This document shows positions 1-11,668 of a DNA stretch of 64,000 bases, piece by piece. The position numbers and the translations under genes were made by a program. Position 1 is the stretch's first letter; every line of letters begins with the position of its first letter. The notes under the pieces are model-generated. The model saw only the letters and a list, made by a program, of their open reading frames with translations, was not told the DNA's origin and made no database searches. The DNA lies in contig NC_069366.1 of the NCBI RefSeq assembly GCF_021730395.1, forward strand, positions 85,610,501-85,674,500. Reading direction: 5' to 3'. The stretch comes from Mercenaria mercenaria (Eukaryota > Mollusca > Bivalvia > Venerida > Veneridae).

Positions 1-101
1 AATCTTTGTATTCTTGTACAAATTTTACCAGACTCATACTGAAGAGTAACTGTATAATGTTATAACTGTATGATAAAGATACATTTTTTTCGCAAATTCA
101 G

Positions 102-339
102 AGCAAAAATTCCAGCTGGCATTGCACAGAGAGAAGCACTATTGTTTGCCAAGCGTATGACAGGAGATTACGCCAAGCGTCTGGGCTTAGTGGATGAAGT
201 TGTTGAAGAAACAAAGATGATGGACACTGCAAGAAAACTTGTGAATGATGCCCTGGGTCGTAACGGACTTGGTCGGAAAATAGTTGCAGACATGAAAAAA
301 GACATTTACGGAATAGAGCTTGATTTGTCAAAATTATAG
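102..339 (+). CDS. Peroxisomal enoyl-CoA isomerase-like copy A, last exon only
   Basis: Last coding exon of a crotonase-family gene whose earlier exons lie left of the window. The acceptor AG is at 100-101 and one base completes a split codon, the same phase as the last exon of the four downstream copies. It encodes about 78 residues (AKIPAGIAQREALLFAKRMT onward), aligning with the C-terminal helical part of enoyl-CoA delta isomerases. The protein ends in SKL, the canonical peroxisomal PTS1 signal, so the product should act in peroxisomal beta-oxidation of unsaturated fatty acids. It is clearly diverged from copies B-E, which end in AKL, so this is the oldest split in the array. Family placement rests on similarity to the complete copies; the catalytic part is not in the window. 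Confidence 0.75.
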
Positions 340-1936
340 ATATATATTTTTACGGTATATCGTACAGTGCAATAGGATTCACTCAGATTAGTCGGTTTAT
401 TTTATTATTATTTGTTGGTGTTGTTGTTGTTTTTGCCATTTTAAAAACTGTTTCGTAGATGACGACTCATACAAAGCAATCATCAAGAAGATGTGCTACC
501 ATCTTGTCCTGTATGGTATATAATCATGTATACGGAGGGAATTTTTAAAAGTCTTCTTGTCAGAAACTGCTGCTTCAAATTTCGAATAATTTAAATAGTT
601 TCTTGGCTGATCCACTTCTAAGACTGTTCAAGTTATTCTGATTCATCAGAAAACATTTTTACTACCACTTACTCTTTACAAAGCTTTTAACGTATCAAGG
701 ACCAGAACTAAGATATTTGGTCTATATATTTAGTTTCATCCATTTTCATAAGAGAACCAATGTTGTGACCGATAGCCGTATTATTTTTATAATTATTCAA
801 AAAACTTTAATTGTCCATGATTAACAATAAATACGCATTTGACAAGTCAGTCGTAGTTTGATGTTTTAGGCCTATGCTTTCCACGTACGCGTGTCAGTAT
901 GAGATGGTCCTTTAACCAAGTAACTCCATATGAACATACCTCCTCTCCTATTATGTATACAGCTTTTTAAGTTTTGTGTATATAAAGCGCTCAGCACGTA
1001 TTGATACTTTTTTTAAAAAAAAATAAAAAATGTCCAATGTGATTTTGGCATTTGCTCTACTGAGCTCAATTACATTAAAACCCATTTAATCCCAGACAGC
1101 AATGATCCCATGGAGCTTTTTGATGTAACGGAAATTACCAACATGACTTTGACTTACGGCTATTCGAAAAATAGTAAGGATTGTTGTATTTGCGCCAGCG
1201 TTGGCGTCGCTATTGCAGATGCATTAAAGATTTTATATAAACTTCTCCATTTTACTATTTCTTCTTATCTACCGTCCCTAATATCAGCAAACGTCACATA
1301 AGGATTGTCAAGGATAAATGAGCAGACAGGTTGCGTTTACGGTCAGGTAGGTAAGGTCAATGTCATTGGGGTAAGATATTATAATATTGTTGTTTACAGT
1401 TTTATTGTTTATTGTTTTTATTGTTGTCAAACTTCTCAACTCCTTCCGTCCCTATAATCGTCAAATCTCGTATAAAATTCAGACTACCCAAAGGTCAAGG
1501 TTATTTAGGTTTTTCAGTGTTGGTTTAAAACTTTATGGCAAGCTTCCCGGTTTCGCCATTCCTTCTTAATTACTTTCCATATACCCATCAAAGATAAGAT
1601 GAGCATTGGTTTTGGTGAAGGGTGAATACCATTTGGTTTTAGGTCAGGTACCCTAAATGTCAAGGTCATTGTAATCAGATAAATTTGACATTGCATCGGG
1701 TAAAACATGATAGCACCCATCTAGAAGACGCTGTATTGTCTAACGTTTATCTTATATTGCTTGTAATCATCCCTGATACACACATACTTTACCGCCCATT
1801 CTAATTGACAGCCCCTACCCCCACCCCAACAAAAATACTTTATAAGTAATAGATATTTTGTCCTTAGTAACCTTGCTTACTTTTCTTTTACTAAAAAGTC
1901 ATGTACAAACTTCTTCTTATCCCTCATAAACCCCCC

Positions 1937-1972
<36 letters not shown>

Positions 1973-2590
1973 ACCACCACCCACCACCATTGCACCTACA
2001 CCGATACAAAAATATCTTTTTTCTGTTTCTCGCACCAGTTTACCATTTTATATCGGATTCTTTTATTCCATATTTTCTTACTATACCGCATATGCACATC
2101 GCCCAATCCCAACTTCTACTCCACACAACAGCTACCAGTTACGCCTCCACTACCCCTACCCTATCTCCATTTGTTTCACATATATCACACTATTAAACTT
2201 GTATCTTTAAATCACATTTCATATTATTACTTCCGCGTAATAACAAAACATAAAGGTCACTAAAGGGAATAAAATACTTTTCCAAACATATGCAGGTTTA
2301 AATACTTGAATTGTAAGTGTACAAAAAGTGATATAAACCTTTGAACATTTTAGCAAATAAAATTTCATAATTCATTTAACACCTTAACCCATTGAATTCA
2401 AATAAAGTTTCTATCCTCAAAGTCAAAGTGAACGTAAAATCAATTCCTTTTTTCGGAAACTGTTTTCTGTGTCAAGGTCATTATGATCTTGACACGTTTG
2501 TGGCAGTCGTGACGGCACAGAAACTTTGCTTTTAGAGTAAAGACATATTGAGATAAAAAAAAATATGGCCACTATAATACTGGTGACTAT
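340..2590. other. Intergenic, copy A to copy B; no gene seen
   Basis: I see no exon that fits a known family. The stretch is AT-rich. It holds scattered AGGTCA-type half sites (around 1350 and 1625-1665) and a C-rich region starting near 1931. Short open frames here have no recognisable domain. From about 2590 to the start of copy B the sequence matches the upstream regions of copies C, D and E, so that part is the conserved promoter-proximal flank of the array. Confidence 0.6.
1938..1972. repeat. Poly-C homopolymer tract
   Basis: Roughly 35 consecutive C, preceded by CCCCCCA and followed by CCA repeats. A run this long on one strand can form i-motif or, on the other strand, G-quadruplex structure, and its length in an assembly is unreliable. 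Confidence 0.9.
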
Positions 2591-2990
2591 AAGCTGAGAT
2601 CATATGGCTACTTGTGAAGAAAGTCAGCTGGTTTTTGCAATTTCAGGTGGGAACCGTAATTGACTTACCGGCCTTAACAGGCCAAACGCAGAATTTTCAC
2701 CCACCAAGTCTGAAGGGTGAGGGCAATCCAGATAATGTCATGTATATATTTTTATTAAACGTCTCGATAGAGCGATATAATGCGTCCTTTTAAATAAACC
2801 CAGCTGTTAAGAAAAGTTCATTAGTTAGACCGTAGTCAGTATTTATATGAAACCGTTTAGTTCATAAACCTGACTTTTATCAAGATATTTGTGTCAGTAC
2901 TTTGATTCAGTGTAAAAAAGCAGACATTTGTAATTGATTTTACATCGCTGTCTTGTTACACAGCTATCTGTGATTTAGACTTACATTCTT

Positions 2991-5900
2991 ATGGCGGAAG
3001 GGTTGAAAATGATCACGTCACGTGATGGAATAGCAACAGTGCATATGACCAATGGAGAGAATCGTTTTCGATTGTCGTTTGTTAATGCTTGGATGAAAAT
3101 ACTGGATGAAATAGAAAAGTAATTACATGTAAAGTTAGCTACTACATTTAGTTTCCGGCGTGTCCTGTTTTATACTTCTGTTTGCGATTATTAAATTTAA
3201 TGCATGTAGTATAAGATTGTGAAATGGGGTGGATTTAAACAGATCTGAGTTTTGTGTGTGTGTTTGATATGGGAAAAGGGTACGATGAGTCTCACTGAGC
3301 TGATTTTACGGTATTATATGTTTTGAATAAATTATTTTTCTTACATTAGATATGGTCTTTGTATTTATATAAAAGCGCCGAGTCCAAATAGATAGGGACA
3401 TGTTATGCCCGCTGGAAAAACTACTCTGCCACTTGAATCAGATAATAACAATGCTTAACAAATTAAAACCACTGAACTGAGTGAAATTACACTATTCTTA
3501 GCTTTTTGTCGAGCCCGTAAGGGAGCAAAGACAATAGTTGTCCAAATAGCTGTTCGGTGTATGTGCACGTGTGCGTGCGTGCGTCAGTGCGTCCGTCCGG
3601 ATTTCTTTGTCCGGACCATAAGTTTGTCATCGACTGTGGGATTTTACCATGAGACGGCGTGTCGCGCGAAACACCCGTGTCAATATTTTAAAGGTCAAGG
3701 TCACAATATGACTATAATTGACCTTGTCCGGACAATAACTTCGTCATTGAATGTGGGATTTTAAAATAACCTGGCACAATTGTTAACCACCATGAGATGG
3801 TGTGTCGCCTGCAACACCGGCGTAAATATCTTAAAGGTAAAGGTCACACTTGGAGTTTAAAGGTCAAATATGGCTATAATTGACCTTGTCCGGACAATAA
3901 CTTTGTCACTGAATGTAGGATTTTAAAATAACTTGGCACAATTGTTCACCACCATGAGAGGGCGTGTCTTGCGCAAAACTCGTGTCAATATCTTAAAGGT
4001 TAAGGTCACACTTTGTGTTTAAAGGTCAAATATTGCTATAATTGACCTTCTCCGGACAATGACTTCGTCATTGGATGTAGGATTATAAAATAACCAGGCA
4101 CAATTGTTTTTTTTGGCACAAATATTTGTCTCAGTGAGACAGAGTTTCGTGTGCAACTCCCAGTCCTTTTGACAGCTGGCGGGCTCGACATGTTGCCCTT
4201 GGCCATCTAGTTTAACATCGCTTTCGTTTAAATTTCATTTACCACGGGTATATACGTATTGTATATAAAGCTTAGGTTTTTGTAATTAACTTTGTTCATT
4301 TTTATCTTGATTATGAATAGAATAGTATTAAAAATTGTTAAGAGATTTTTTTACCTTTGTTAATTACAATGGTATTATTTTTAGGAACAGTGGTATAAAA
4401 GGAGTAATAATAACAGGAAATGAGAAATACTTCAGTCTGGGTCTCGATGTTGCTTATCTTAGCACACAGACTGCAGAGTATTTAGAGGAAACGAGAATCA
4501 GCACAGCAAAGCTCTACAAACGAGTAACTCAGTTACCAGTCCCAACTGTTGCCGCAATTAATGGTACGTGATCTTATTCAACGAGGTATTTTTTGTCTAT
4601 TGTTACAGTTTTAGATCCTGAATAAATGTCATCAATCTATCTACTATCAGATGGATTTAGTTAAAATGGACTATTTTGAAAGTATAAAGATTTTGATTTA
4701 ATTAACAGAACATAAAAGTGTTACAAAACTATTTTATATCATTAGGTTTAAACAACTATTTATATCATTAAAACATCTTCTTATATCATAGTGTCAATAT
4801 GTATATAAACTTTTACAGGTCATTGTTTTGGCGCTGGTTCATTCCTTGCATTAGCATGTGACTACAGGGTGATGCGATCAGATCGAGGCTGGTTGTGTTG
4901 GCCGGAAGTTGCATTGAACATGCGCATCCCTCCATACAACATTCATTTATTACGGTGTAGTAATATTCAAAGTTTAAATAACATTTCAAATCACTGGTTT
5001 AGTTTATTCCTGTTGGTAGTTTTTATATGTATTAGCGATACCATCTGAAGCACTGATATCATCATCATCCGTTCAGTAAAACAGGCTTTTGAAGTTAAAT
5101 GGCATTAACTCAAACCATTCTTCGTTTCATATGAAAAGGTCACTTCAGACCTTATTTTCACCTTTTTCTACATATATATTCCATAAATGAAGAGAAAAAT
5201 GGAAAAAGAATAAAGAAATGAACAGTTCCTAGTGAAAAGCCAGGATGTATATTTGCTCTCATCCGCACATCTAACCCTTACTTTAGGTTAAGATCTGAAA
5301 AACTTGCTATTGTTGGAAAATATAAACATGAAACTGTCTCATTTCCTGCATAATGCATTCCAGCAGTGAAAAAGTGTAGCCGTTCTACACGATAATGCAC
5401 TATAAATGGAAAATTAAGAATCTTTTTACTTTGGACTTTTTTCAAATACAATGTACACCAAGGAAGAACATTTTACCGAAATAACTTACCGTATTCGTTA
5501 AAGACCCACCGCGACCTAGTGACCTACTTTTTTCACTTACAAAAACTTCATGAAAATCATTCTTGAAATACAGGTAATATACAGTTATACTACAAGTTTT
5601 CAGGTGGACAATTTAGGCCATTCCAGAGTAAATGTGTTTTGACAACTTCATCTGCAAACTTATTCAGTCAATCTCTTTTCAGCATAGTTTCAAAAACATA
5701 GATGAATAACTATCGTACACTGTAGAAACATATTGTGATTGAAATTTCACTAAATACACGTATTTCTGTACATATTGCTACAGTTATTCAAAAAATGTCA
5801 AGACATTACACACATTGTCTTGGAACGAATATGTTACTGTCAATTGTAACTATAGATACTTGTTATTTTTCCTTTTCTTCATGCAAAACATGTATAGTTA

Positions 5901-7375
5901 CCATCATGGAAACACAAAAGAATACATTTTTTTGTGGCGCCTCTTTAAAACAAAAATAGATCGGCCTATTTCAATTTTAGCTACTGTTCATGCTATACAT
6001 CTGTAACGAAGCATAGTATAACTAGATGTGTGTCCATAGGACACAGGTGCCTCCACTCCTGCCACTGTAACATGGTTTTATGACTCAGGTTAAATAATTT
6101 TTAAGATGTTTGCAACACAAACTTTTAAGAACCTTATGTGTATTTTTCACTTAGTTAGCCATAACTCCGGCCTAGCTGAGTGAAATCCTCAAGAGAACAC
6201 TTCACAGGCTATAAAACAATCCTGTAATGTTTTATGATTTTAGGTCAAGTTTATTTTAGCATACATGTTTCACAAACTTTTTTTTAGTAAGTCTGGACAA
6301 GAAGTCTGGTCTTGTGTAATGAAAAAACTTAAAAAACAAAATAAGTCAGGGGCCATAACTCCTACACGACTGAATGAATCCGGACGCGAAACCCCAGGTG
6401 CACAACTGCACATGCTGACCAACATTCCTGTAAACTTTGGTGACTCTAGGTCATACTTTTGAGTACGCGGACACAACCATTAAAATACAATTTTTTACTA
6501 AGTCAGGGGCCATAACTCCTACACGACTGAAAGAATCCGGACGCGAAACGCCAGGTGCACAGCTACACATGCTGACCAACATTCCTGTAAAGTTTTGTGA
6601 CTCTACGTTAAATACTTTTGGAGCTAGGCGCGACACAACACTAAAATGACCAATTTTTACAAAGTCAGGGGCCATAACTCCTACACGACTGAACGAATCC
6701 TGACGGGAAGCCCCAGGTGCACAACTACACATGCTGACCAACATTTTGTAAAGTTTTGTGACTCTATGTCAAATACTTTTGAAGCTAGGCGCGACACAAC
6801 ATTCTCGGAAGGACGGACGGACAGACGGAAAAAAGCAAATCTATATGCCGCCACCACTCATGTGGGGGCAAACATTATCGGAAAAGTCGATCATGTCTTC
6901 ATTGGTAATTCAGGGTTTACTTCATGGTAAATCAAGGTTTTCTCTATAGTCAATACTATTCAAAAGTAGTACAACATTTTGTCACGGATAATGGTTTCAC
7001 TACCCGATTCTATTTCCCTTTTCTCAATAGTAACATTTAACGTATTATTGTTACAAATACCGTGCGAGAGAAGTATTGTCGATTAAAACCTAAAAAAAGT
7101 TTTGTTTTTACTTGTTTTTCAGTCTTAAGTTTCCAGTAGGAAAAGCAATACGGGATGCGGTATTACTCGGGAAACGGCTTACTGCACGAGATTCACATGA
7201 TCTGCAGTTAGTGGACATAGTGTCATCACCGGAGACTTTGAACGATGACGCTACAAAACTGCTTCATGAAGCTCTTGGTAAAAGCGGTATTGACAGACAA
7301 TCATTGAAGCAAATGAAAACTGACATTTATGATTTCCCTGGCCATCTTTTTGCCGACAATACAGCAAAACTGTAG
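2991..7375 (+). CDS. Peroxisomal delta3,delta2-enoyl-CoA isomerase-like copy B
   Basis: Four coding exons: 2991-3118, 4385-4563, 4819-4954, 7123-7375, giving 231 residues, close to the usual length of single-domain peroxisomal ECI proteins. It should move double bonds from position 3 to 2 in enoyl-CoAs during peroxisomal beta-oxidation. Crotonase signatures are clear: the oxyanion-hole loop NEKYFSLGLD in exon 2, AAINGHCFGAG across the exon 2/3 join, then DYRVMRSDRGWLCWPEV, whose Glu matches the position of the catalytic Glu in plant and yeast ECIs. The C-terminus NTAKL is a PTS1. All introns are GT-AG; the first donor is GTAATT. Unlike copies C-E it lacks the upstream MFNVL Met and starts at MAEGL. 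Intron 1 and intron 3 have been expanded by repeats. Sister copy is D. No break is visible. A generic enoyl-CoA hydratase is less likely because the WPEV arrangement is ECI-like. Confidence 0.82.
3501..4209. mobile_element. AGGTCA-rich inverted-repeat element in copy B intron 1
   Basis: Terminal TGTCGAGCCCG at 3507-3517 is inverted as CGGGCTCGACA at 4180-4190. The matching intron of copy D (27605-27630) runs through without it, giving an empty site and placing the true ends near 3501 and 4209. Inside are about three diverged units of 150-190 bp, each with GTCCGGACAATAACTTCGTC-like and AAAGGTCAAGGTCACA-like segments (3690, 3834, 4004). It has no coding capacity and is a non-autonomous DNA element of a kind frequent in bivalves. 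Confidence 0.75.
6020..6875. repeat. Dispersed repeat with three ~160-bp tandem units, copy B intron 3
   Basis: Three tandem units begin with AAGTCAGGGGCCATAACTCC at 6343, 6500 and 6662 (periods 157 and 162), each followed by TACACGACTGAA and a GCACATGCTGACCAACATT segment. The right end has GGACGGACGGACAGACGG and then GCAAATCTATATGC; a closely similar tail recurs at 43640-43690, so this is a dispersed family. It is absent from the corresponding introns of copies C and E. Short open frames inside are by-products of the repeat. Confidence 0.75.
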
Positions 7376-8749
7376 TTTAGGTTAAACCGTGCAATGTTTT
7401 TGTCCTTGGTTTTTACACCGTCCAACGGTGGACTTTGTGAGAATATGTGATTTGGATATTTTTTTTTATTCAGGAACTTGGCCAATATGGACAGCAGCCT
7501 TGTAAAGGCGACAAACATTTAAATGCAAATACATGTACATAGAACAAAGCGTATACATGTAATAATACATAGCAGACACCATAACATCTTACTGTAGGTC
7601 TACTGGGAATGTAACATTCCTGTTTACTACAATATAATCACGAAATCGTGTTTGTTCAACGGTTCAAAAATCAATTGCGATTTATTTAAAACGTGTACAA
7701 ACTTGTTTTAGATCTGTGACAAGTTTTTGTTATGTATTTATAAGCACTTCCTTATATATTGTGTAGTAGAGTTGAATAGTGAGTTCTAATCACTGTTACA
7801 TATAATAACCAGATCTTGATTTGATTCCGGATAACTTGATTTTATACCAGTATATCAATGATTGTATGTCATATTAAAAATGATAACAGACACAAAATGT
7901 TTTGTCCGTAGATGTAGAAAAAATCCTTAGAACTTTGAAGACAAATAAAGACTTTGCTTTCTTGTTAAACCACTGTTGCAAACACTGAGTCAACCCCAGT
8001 GTCCATATGCCAAATAATACTTCCAAGGCCTGGTCATTGAGTTTCATAGATGTATCATGCTTTAAGAGAAATATGTCGCAGGGCTTTCAGAAGGGTAAAG
8101 CAACAAGCGTCTGATACACATTTTGATAGTTTCGCAGTGGCATAACTAGGTTATTGACCGGTGGATGTTTTATCGTCAGTCCACATATGGGAATTCTTTC
8201 GACAATTTACCCGTATCATGAGTATATGCCTGTCATAAAAAAATCTTCAAAAGGTCTTCATCAACTGTTGGATCTTAAACTCTTGTAGGTATCAAATTAT
8301 GAATGGGAAAGACATCACTTTTTATGTACTTGTCTCTAGCAGGTCAACAGCTCATCGGTATAGTGCAAGCATCCAGTATTTCTCTTTCTTGGACCTTGTG
8401 AATTTTTCGCCTGTTCTGACGAGGCACTGATTGTAGGTTCTACCTAAAAGAATTAAATGTTATTGTTACATTTATACTTAAAACGATAGGCATAGTCGAA
8501 TACCATTTAACAGTAAACGCAAAACTATGTATAAGCAATTCTATCTCCGGTGTCGCAATTTGAGCACTGGATACATTTTGGCTCATTTTATCAATGTCTT
8601 CGCTCTTCCAGTGGATTAAACATTATGTAAAATACGATGATATAATATTTAAATGTTTTGTTTGCTATATTTTCCTTTTGAATGGATAGTTGATCACGAA
8701 AATAACATTTATGTACAGCATTATGGTATCTCAATCGTTCTTTCACTAT
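7376..8749. other. 3' flank of copy B, shared with the 3' flank of copy D
   Basis: No further gene is seen. This sequence matches 34158-38250, apart from insertions there. A possible polyadenylation signal AATAAA lies at 7944-7949, far from the stop at 7375, so its use is uncertain. The homology is part of the evidence for block duplication of the B+C gene pair. Confidence 0.6.
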
Positions 8750-8753
8750 TTAA

Positions 8754-9564
8754 GGTTTCGATGGAGGCCTTGAGAAACAAAAATCAAATAACACCAAATC
8801 ATAGAAAGAAAGAGTTGTTTGACATGAAAATTGAACAGCATGTAAAACATGTATATTACTTTACGAAACAAGTGTCAGTATACTGATATAAACATTGAAT
8901 TCCGGAAAAGGGCTGCCTAAAGGGGCTCCACTTCCGGACAGTTAAACGGCTTTAAAAACTCACCATTTTCAAAGAACTGTTACACATGTTTGTTTTGATG
9001 CATTTGCAATAGCGTGCGAGTGGTGAAATTTCACGTAAGAAGGTGGAACATAGTTTTCAGCAATTGTTTATCTTTTTTTCTTTACAAATGGCATTCATTT
9101 TCAAAGGGAGACAACTTTTTCTCAAAGATTACTTAAAATAATCGAAAAAAGTTGTTTCCCTTTGAAAATGAATGCCATTTGTACTTAAAATAATCGGGAA
9201 CAGTTGTCTCCCTTTGAAAATGAATGCCATATGTAAAGAAATAATGATAAACAATTGCTGAAAACTGTGTTCCACCTTGTTATGCGAAATTTCACCACTC
9301 GCACGCTATTGCAAATGCATCAAAACGAACATGTGTAACAGTTCTTTGAAAATGGTGAGTTTTTAAAGCCGTTTAACTGTCCGGAAGTGGAGCCCCTTTA
9401 GGCAGCCCTTTTCCGGAATTCAATGTTTATATCAGTATACTGACACTTGTTTCGTAAAGTAATATACATGTTTTACATGCTGTTCAATTTTCATGTCAAA
9501 CAACTCTTTCTTTCTATGATTTGGTGATGTTTGATTTTTGTTTCTCAAGGCCTCCATCGAAACC
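8754..9564. mobile_element. 811-bp fold-back element flanked by TTAA
   Basis: Two inverted arms of about 365 bp (8754-9118 and 9200-9564), near 97% identical by eye, enclose an 80-bp centre. The outer end reads GGTTTCGATGGAGGCCTTGA on both arms. TTAA flanks both sides (8750-8753, 9565-9568), and the paralogous flank of copy D at 38246-38255 has a single TTTAAGAGG there, the uninterrupted target. The centre holds two direct copies of about 52 bp (9131-9182, 9183-9235). It has no transposase. TTAA targeting recalls piggyBac-like elements, but the termini do not start with CCC, so the family is unassigned. Confidence 0.88.
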
Positions 9565-10544
9565 TTAAGAAGATATTTTACAGGATATATCTTTGTCTGT
9601 ATACAGGATGCCCGATTTATGATATCCTATTCCAAACATAAAATAACACAAAGAAAAAGAAACCACTAATCGTAAATTTATCTATTTTTCTGCGCAAATC
9701 GTTCAACGGAAATGCCGCAAATCCGTTGAAGCGGAGCACCGATGGTGCCATTGGACGGATCCAAAAACTGTCAATCATTAATGTTTATATAAAACAGACT
9801 GTCCAATCGGGACTGTCAAATACGATTGACCTAGCTTACACAATAGACCATGTGCGTTTTGTTTGTGATACCGCTTGTGAGCACTTGACCTTGGTATGAA
9901 TAGAATAACAATAAAGGGAGGAGTTACATGAAATTTATCGATAAAAACTGGAACTGTCCATTGCGTGATTAGCAGCTATGCTGATGGACTATTTAGTTTT
10001 TCAATACTGTTTTAATATTTTGTGCAATGAGATTTATTCTGGTAGATCACAATTCATATAATAACCTCTTTTGTCTCGACCCTCTCTGTTAAATATGACA
10101 AATGAAGAAAATACAAAAAGAAAAGTATATGCAAATAGAAAATTGAATTTAATCCAGTATTTCTGAAACTATGTTTTTTTTATCTTTCAATAGATTAGAA
10201 CTGAAATCATACTTTTAAAAATGTGCAAAAGAGTAAATAAATATATCACCAACACTGTCGTCTTTTTTTAAACAAACTGTAATGGAACTATGATTAGACT
10301 GATGCTACCGACCACTAAACTAAGAAACCATGGATTTGAACCTACCTGCTAACACAATTATCTACATTTCCTCAAGTAGGATTCCAAGGACCCCGACTTG
10401 AGTGCTTCTTTTGAATTTCAGTTATATCTCTCCAGTATTAATGTAACAAAATATAGAACTGCTTCGTTTTAACTTGGATTATCGTCACATCGACTCGAAA
10501 TTGAACGTTGTAGGTGGAAAAAGCCAGTGAGCACCCTGTATACT
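9565..10544. other. Flank shared between the B-C and D-E intervals
   Basis: No gene is seen. The segment aligns along its length with 38255-38963 (shared landmarks: GGAAAAAGCCAGTGAGCACC and ACACTGTCGTCT), with extra pieces here. It belongs to the ancestral duplicated block. Confidence 0.6.
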
Positions 10545-11668
10545 GTTAGCAACGTCACTGTATATATTTACGTCAGGATGATAACATAACGGAAGTCGAT
10601 TTCAAATCAACACAATCTTATTTAGAACGGCATTTAAATTAGTTTTACTATCTAGCAGAATGTGCGAACGGTATTTCTAGTTCAGAACGGCATTATAACA
10701 TTATACTGGCGAACGGTATTTTGACTTGTCTCATTGAAAGTTGGACACAACCCAGTTAGATTTACTGCACTTACGTGAACGCCAGGCAAAGACTCCAAAT
10801 ATACAGATGATCAAATGGCTAAGAACGGCAGTCACATTGATCTAGAAACGGCAGTCTCAGTTAATTTCGACTTTGTTTTGAATTTTGCCGGTCATCATAC
10901 TATTTGTTTACTTTGTTGCTTGGCAATTTGACTGTGTGACCCAGAACGGTCTGATTGAACCCAACGTTCAAATATAATATGGAATCTGCGAGTGCCGGTC
11001 TACCGTTCGACCAATCAGAACGCAGGAATGACAACTTGACTTTGCCGTTCCAGCGATCCAAACGGCAGACTCGGTCTACCGTCCCTTGCCGGATGCAAGA
11101 ACAATACGTAATACAATGGTGAAGTATTAACATAATTAAAAAAAAATATTTGATTCTGAACATTTACATATGCAATACATTAATGAAATATGTGTAATTT
11201 TCGTATAATCACGAAAACAAAATACTGAACGGGCAGCGCTACAATGTCCGACTTGCCCGGTAAAGAAAATTGACTTTCGACAGAAAAACAACAAAAACAT
11301 GAAAAATTCACAACATATCGTAACATTTTGGATGTTCCTTAGATTAAACATTGTAACAAGAGTAATTAATAATAGTGGTGTGACTCCAAAACACGGAGAT
11401 GTACGGAAATTTTGGATTTATACCTGCCAAAATTCCCAACCACAACAACAACTTGTCAAAACAAAAATATCTCAGAAAATCTAAGAAATATGCAAAGTTA
11501 TGACTATTCAAGTGGTGTAACCTAAGAAATTATGCAGATTAACATGTAATTGATGTGAGTAATCTATTTTATAAGTATGAAACGAATGATTTACATGTAA
11601 ACTGAGGTGAGGGTTGGCAAAATTGACATTCTAAAAATAGTAACACTTTGGCATATTATAACAATACT
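10545..11668. mobile_element. 1.1-kb insertion with ATACT duplication and an AACGG cluster
   Basis: The D-E interval reads CCTGTATACTAATGAAAG (from about 38964), whereas here CCTGTATACT (to 10544) and ATACTAATGAAAG (from 11664) are separated by 1.1 kb. A 5-bp direct duplication ATACT at the two ends fits a transposition insertion. The inserted DNA has no recognisable protein and only a minimal shared terminal GTTA. It carries 12 copies of AACGG or its complement between 10588 and 11232. Classification is open. Confidence 0.6.

Noticed and set aside
1901-2263. 120-codon Pro/His-rich frame
   Set aside because: It arises from the poly-C tract and CCA repeats; no support.
6265-6949. Overlapping open frames on both strands within copy B intron 3
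   Set aside because: They repeat the same peptide three times because they follow the 160-bp tandem repeat; not genes.
8653-8886. 77-codon frame crossing the left edge of the fold-back element
   Set aside because: It spans the insertion border and has no domain.
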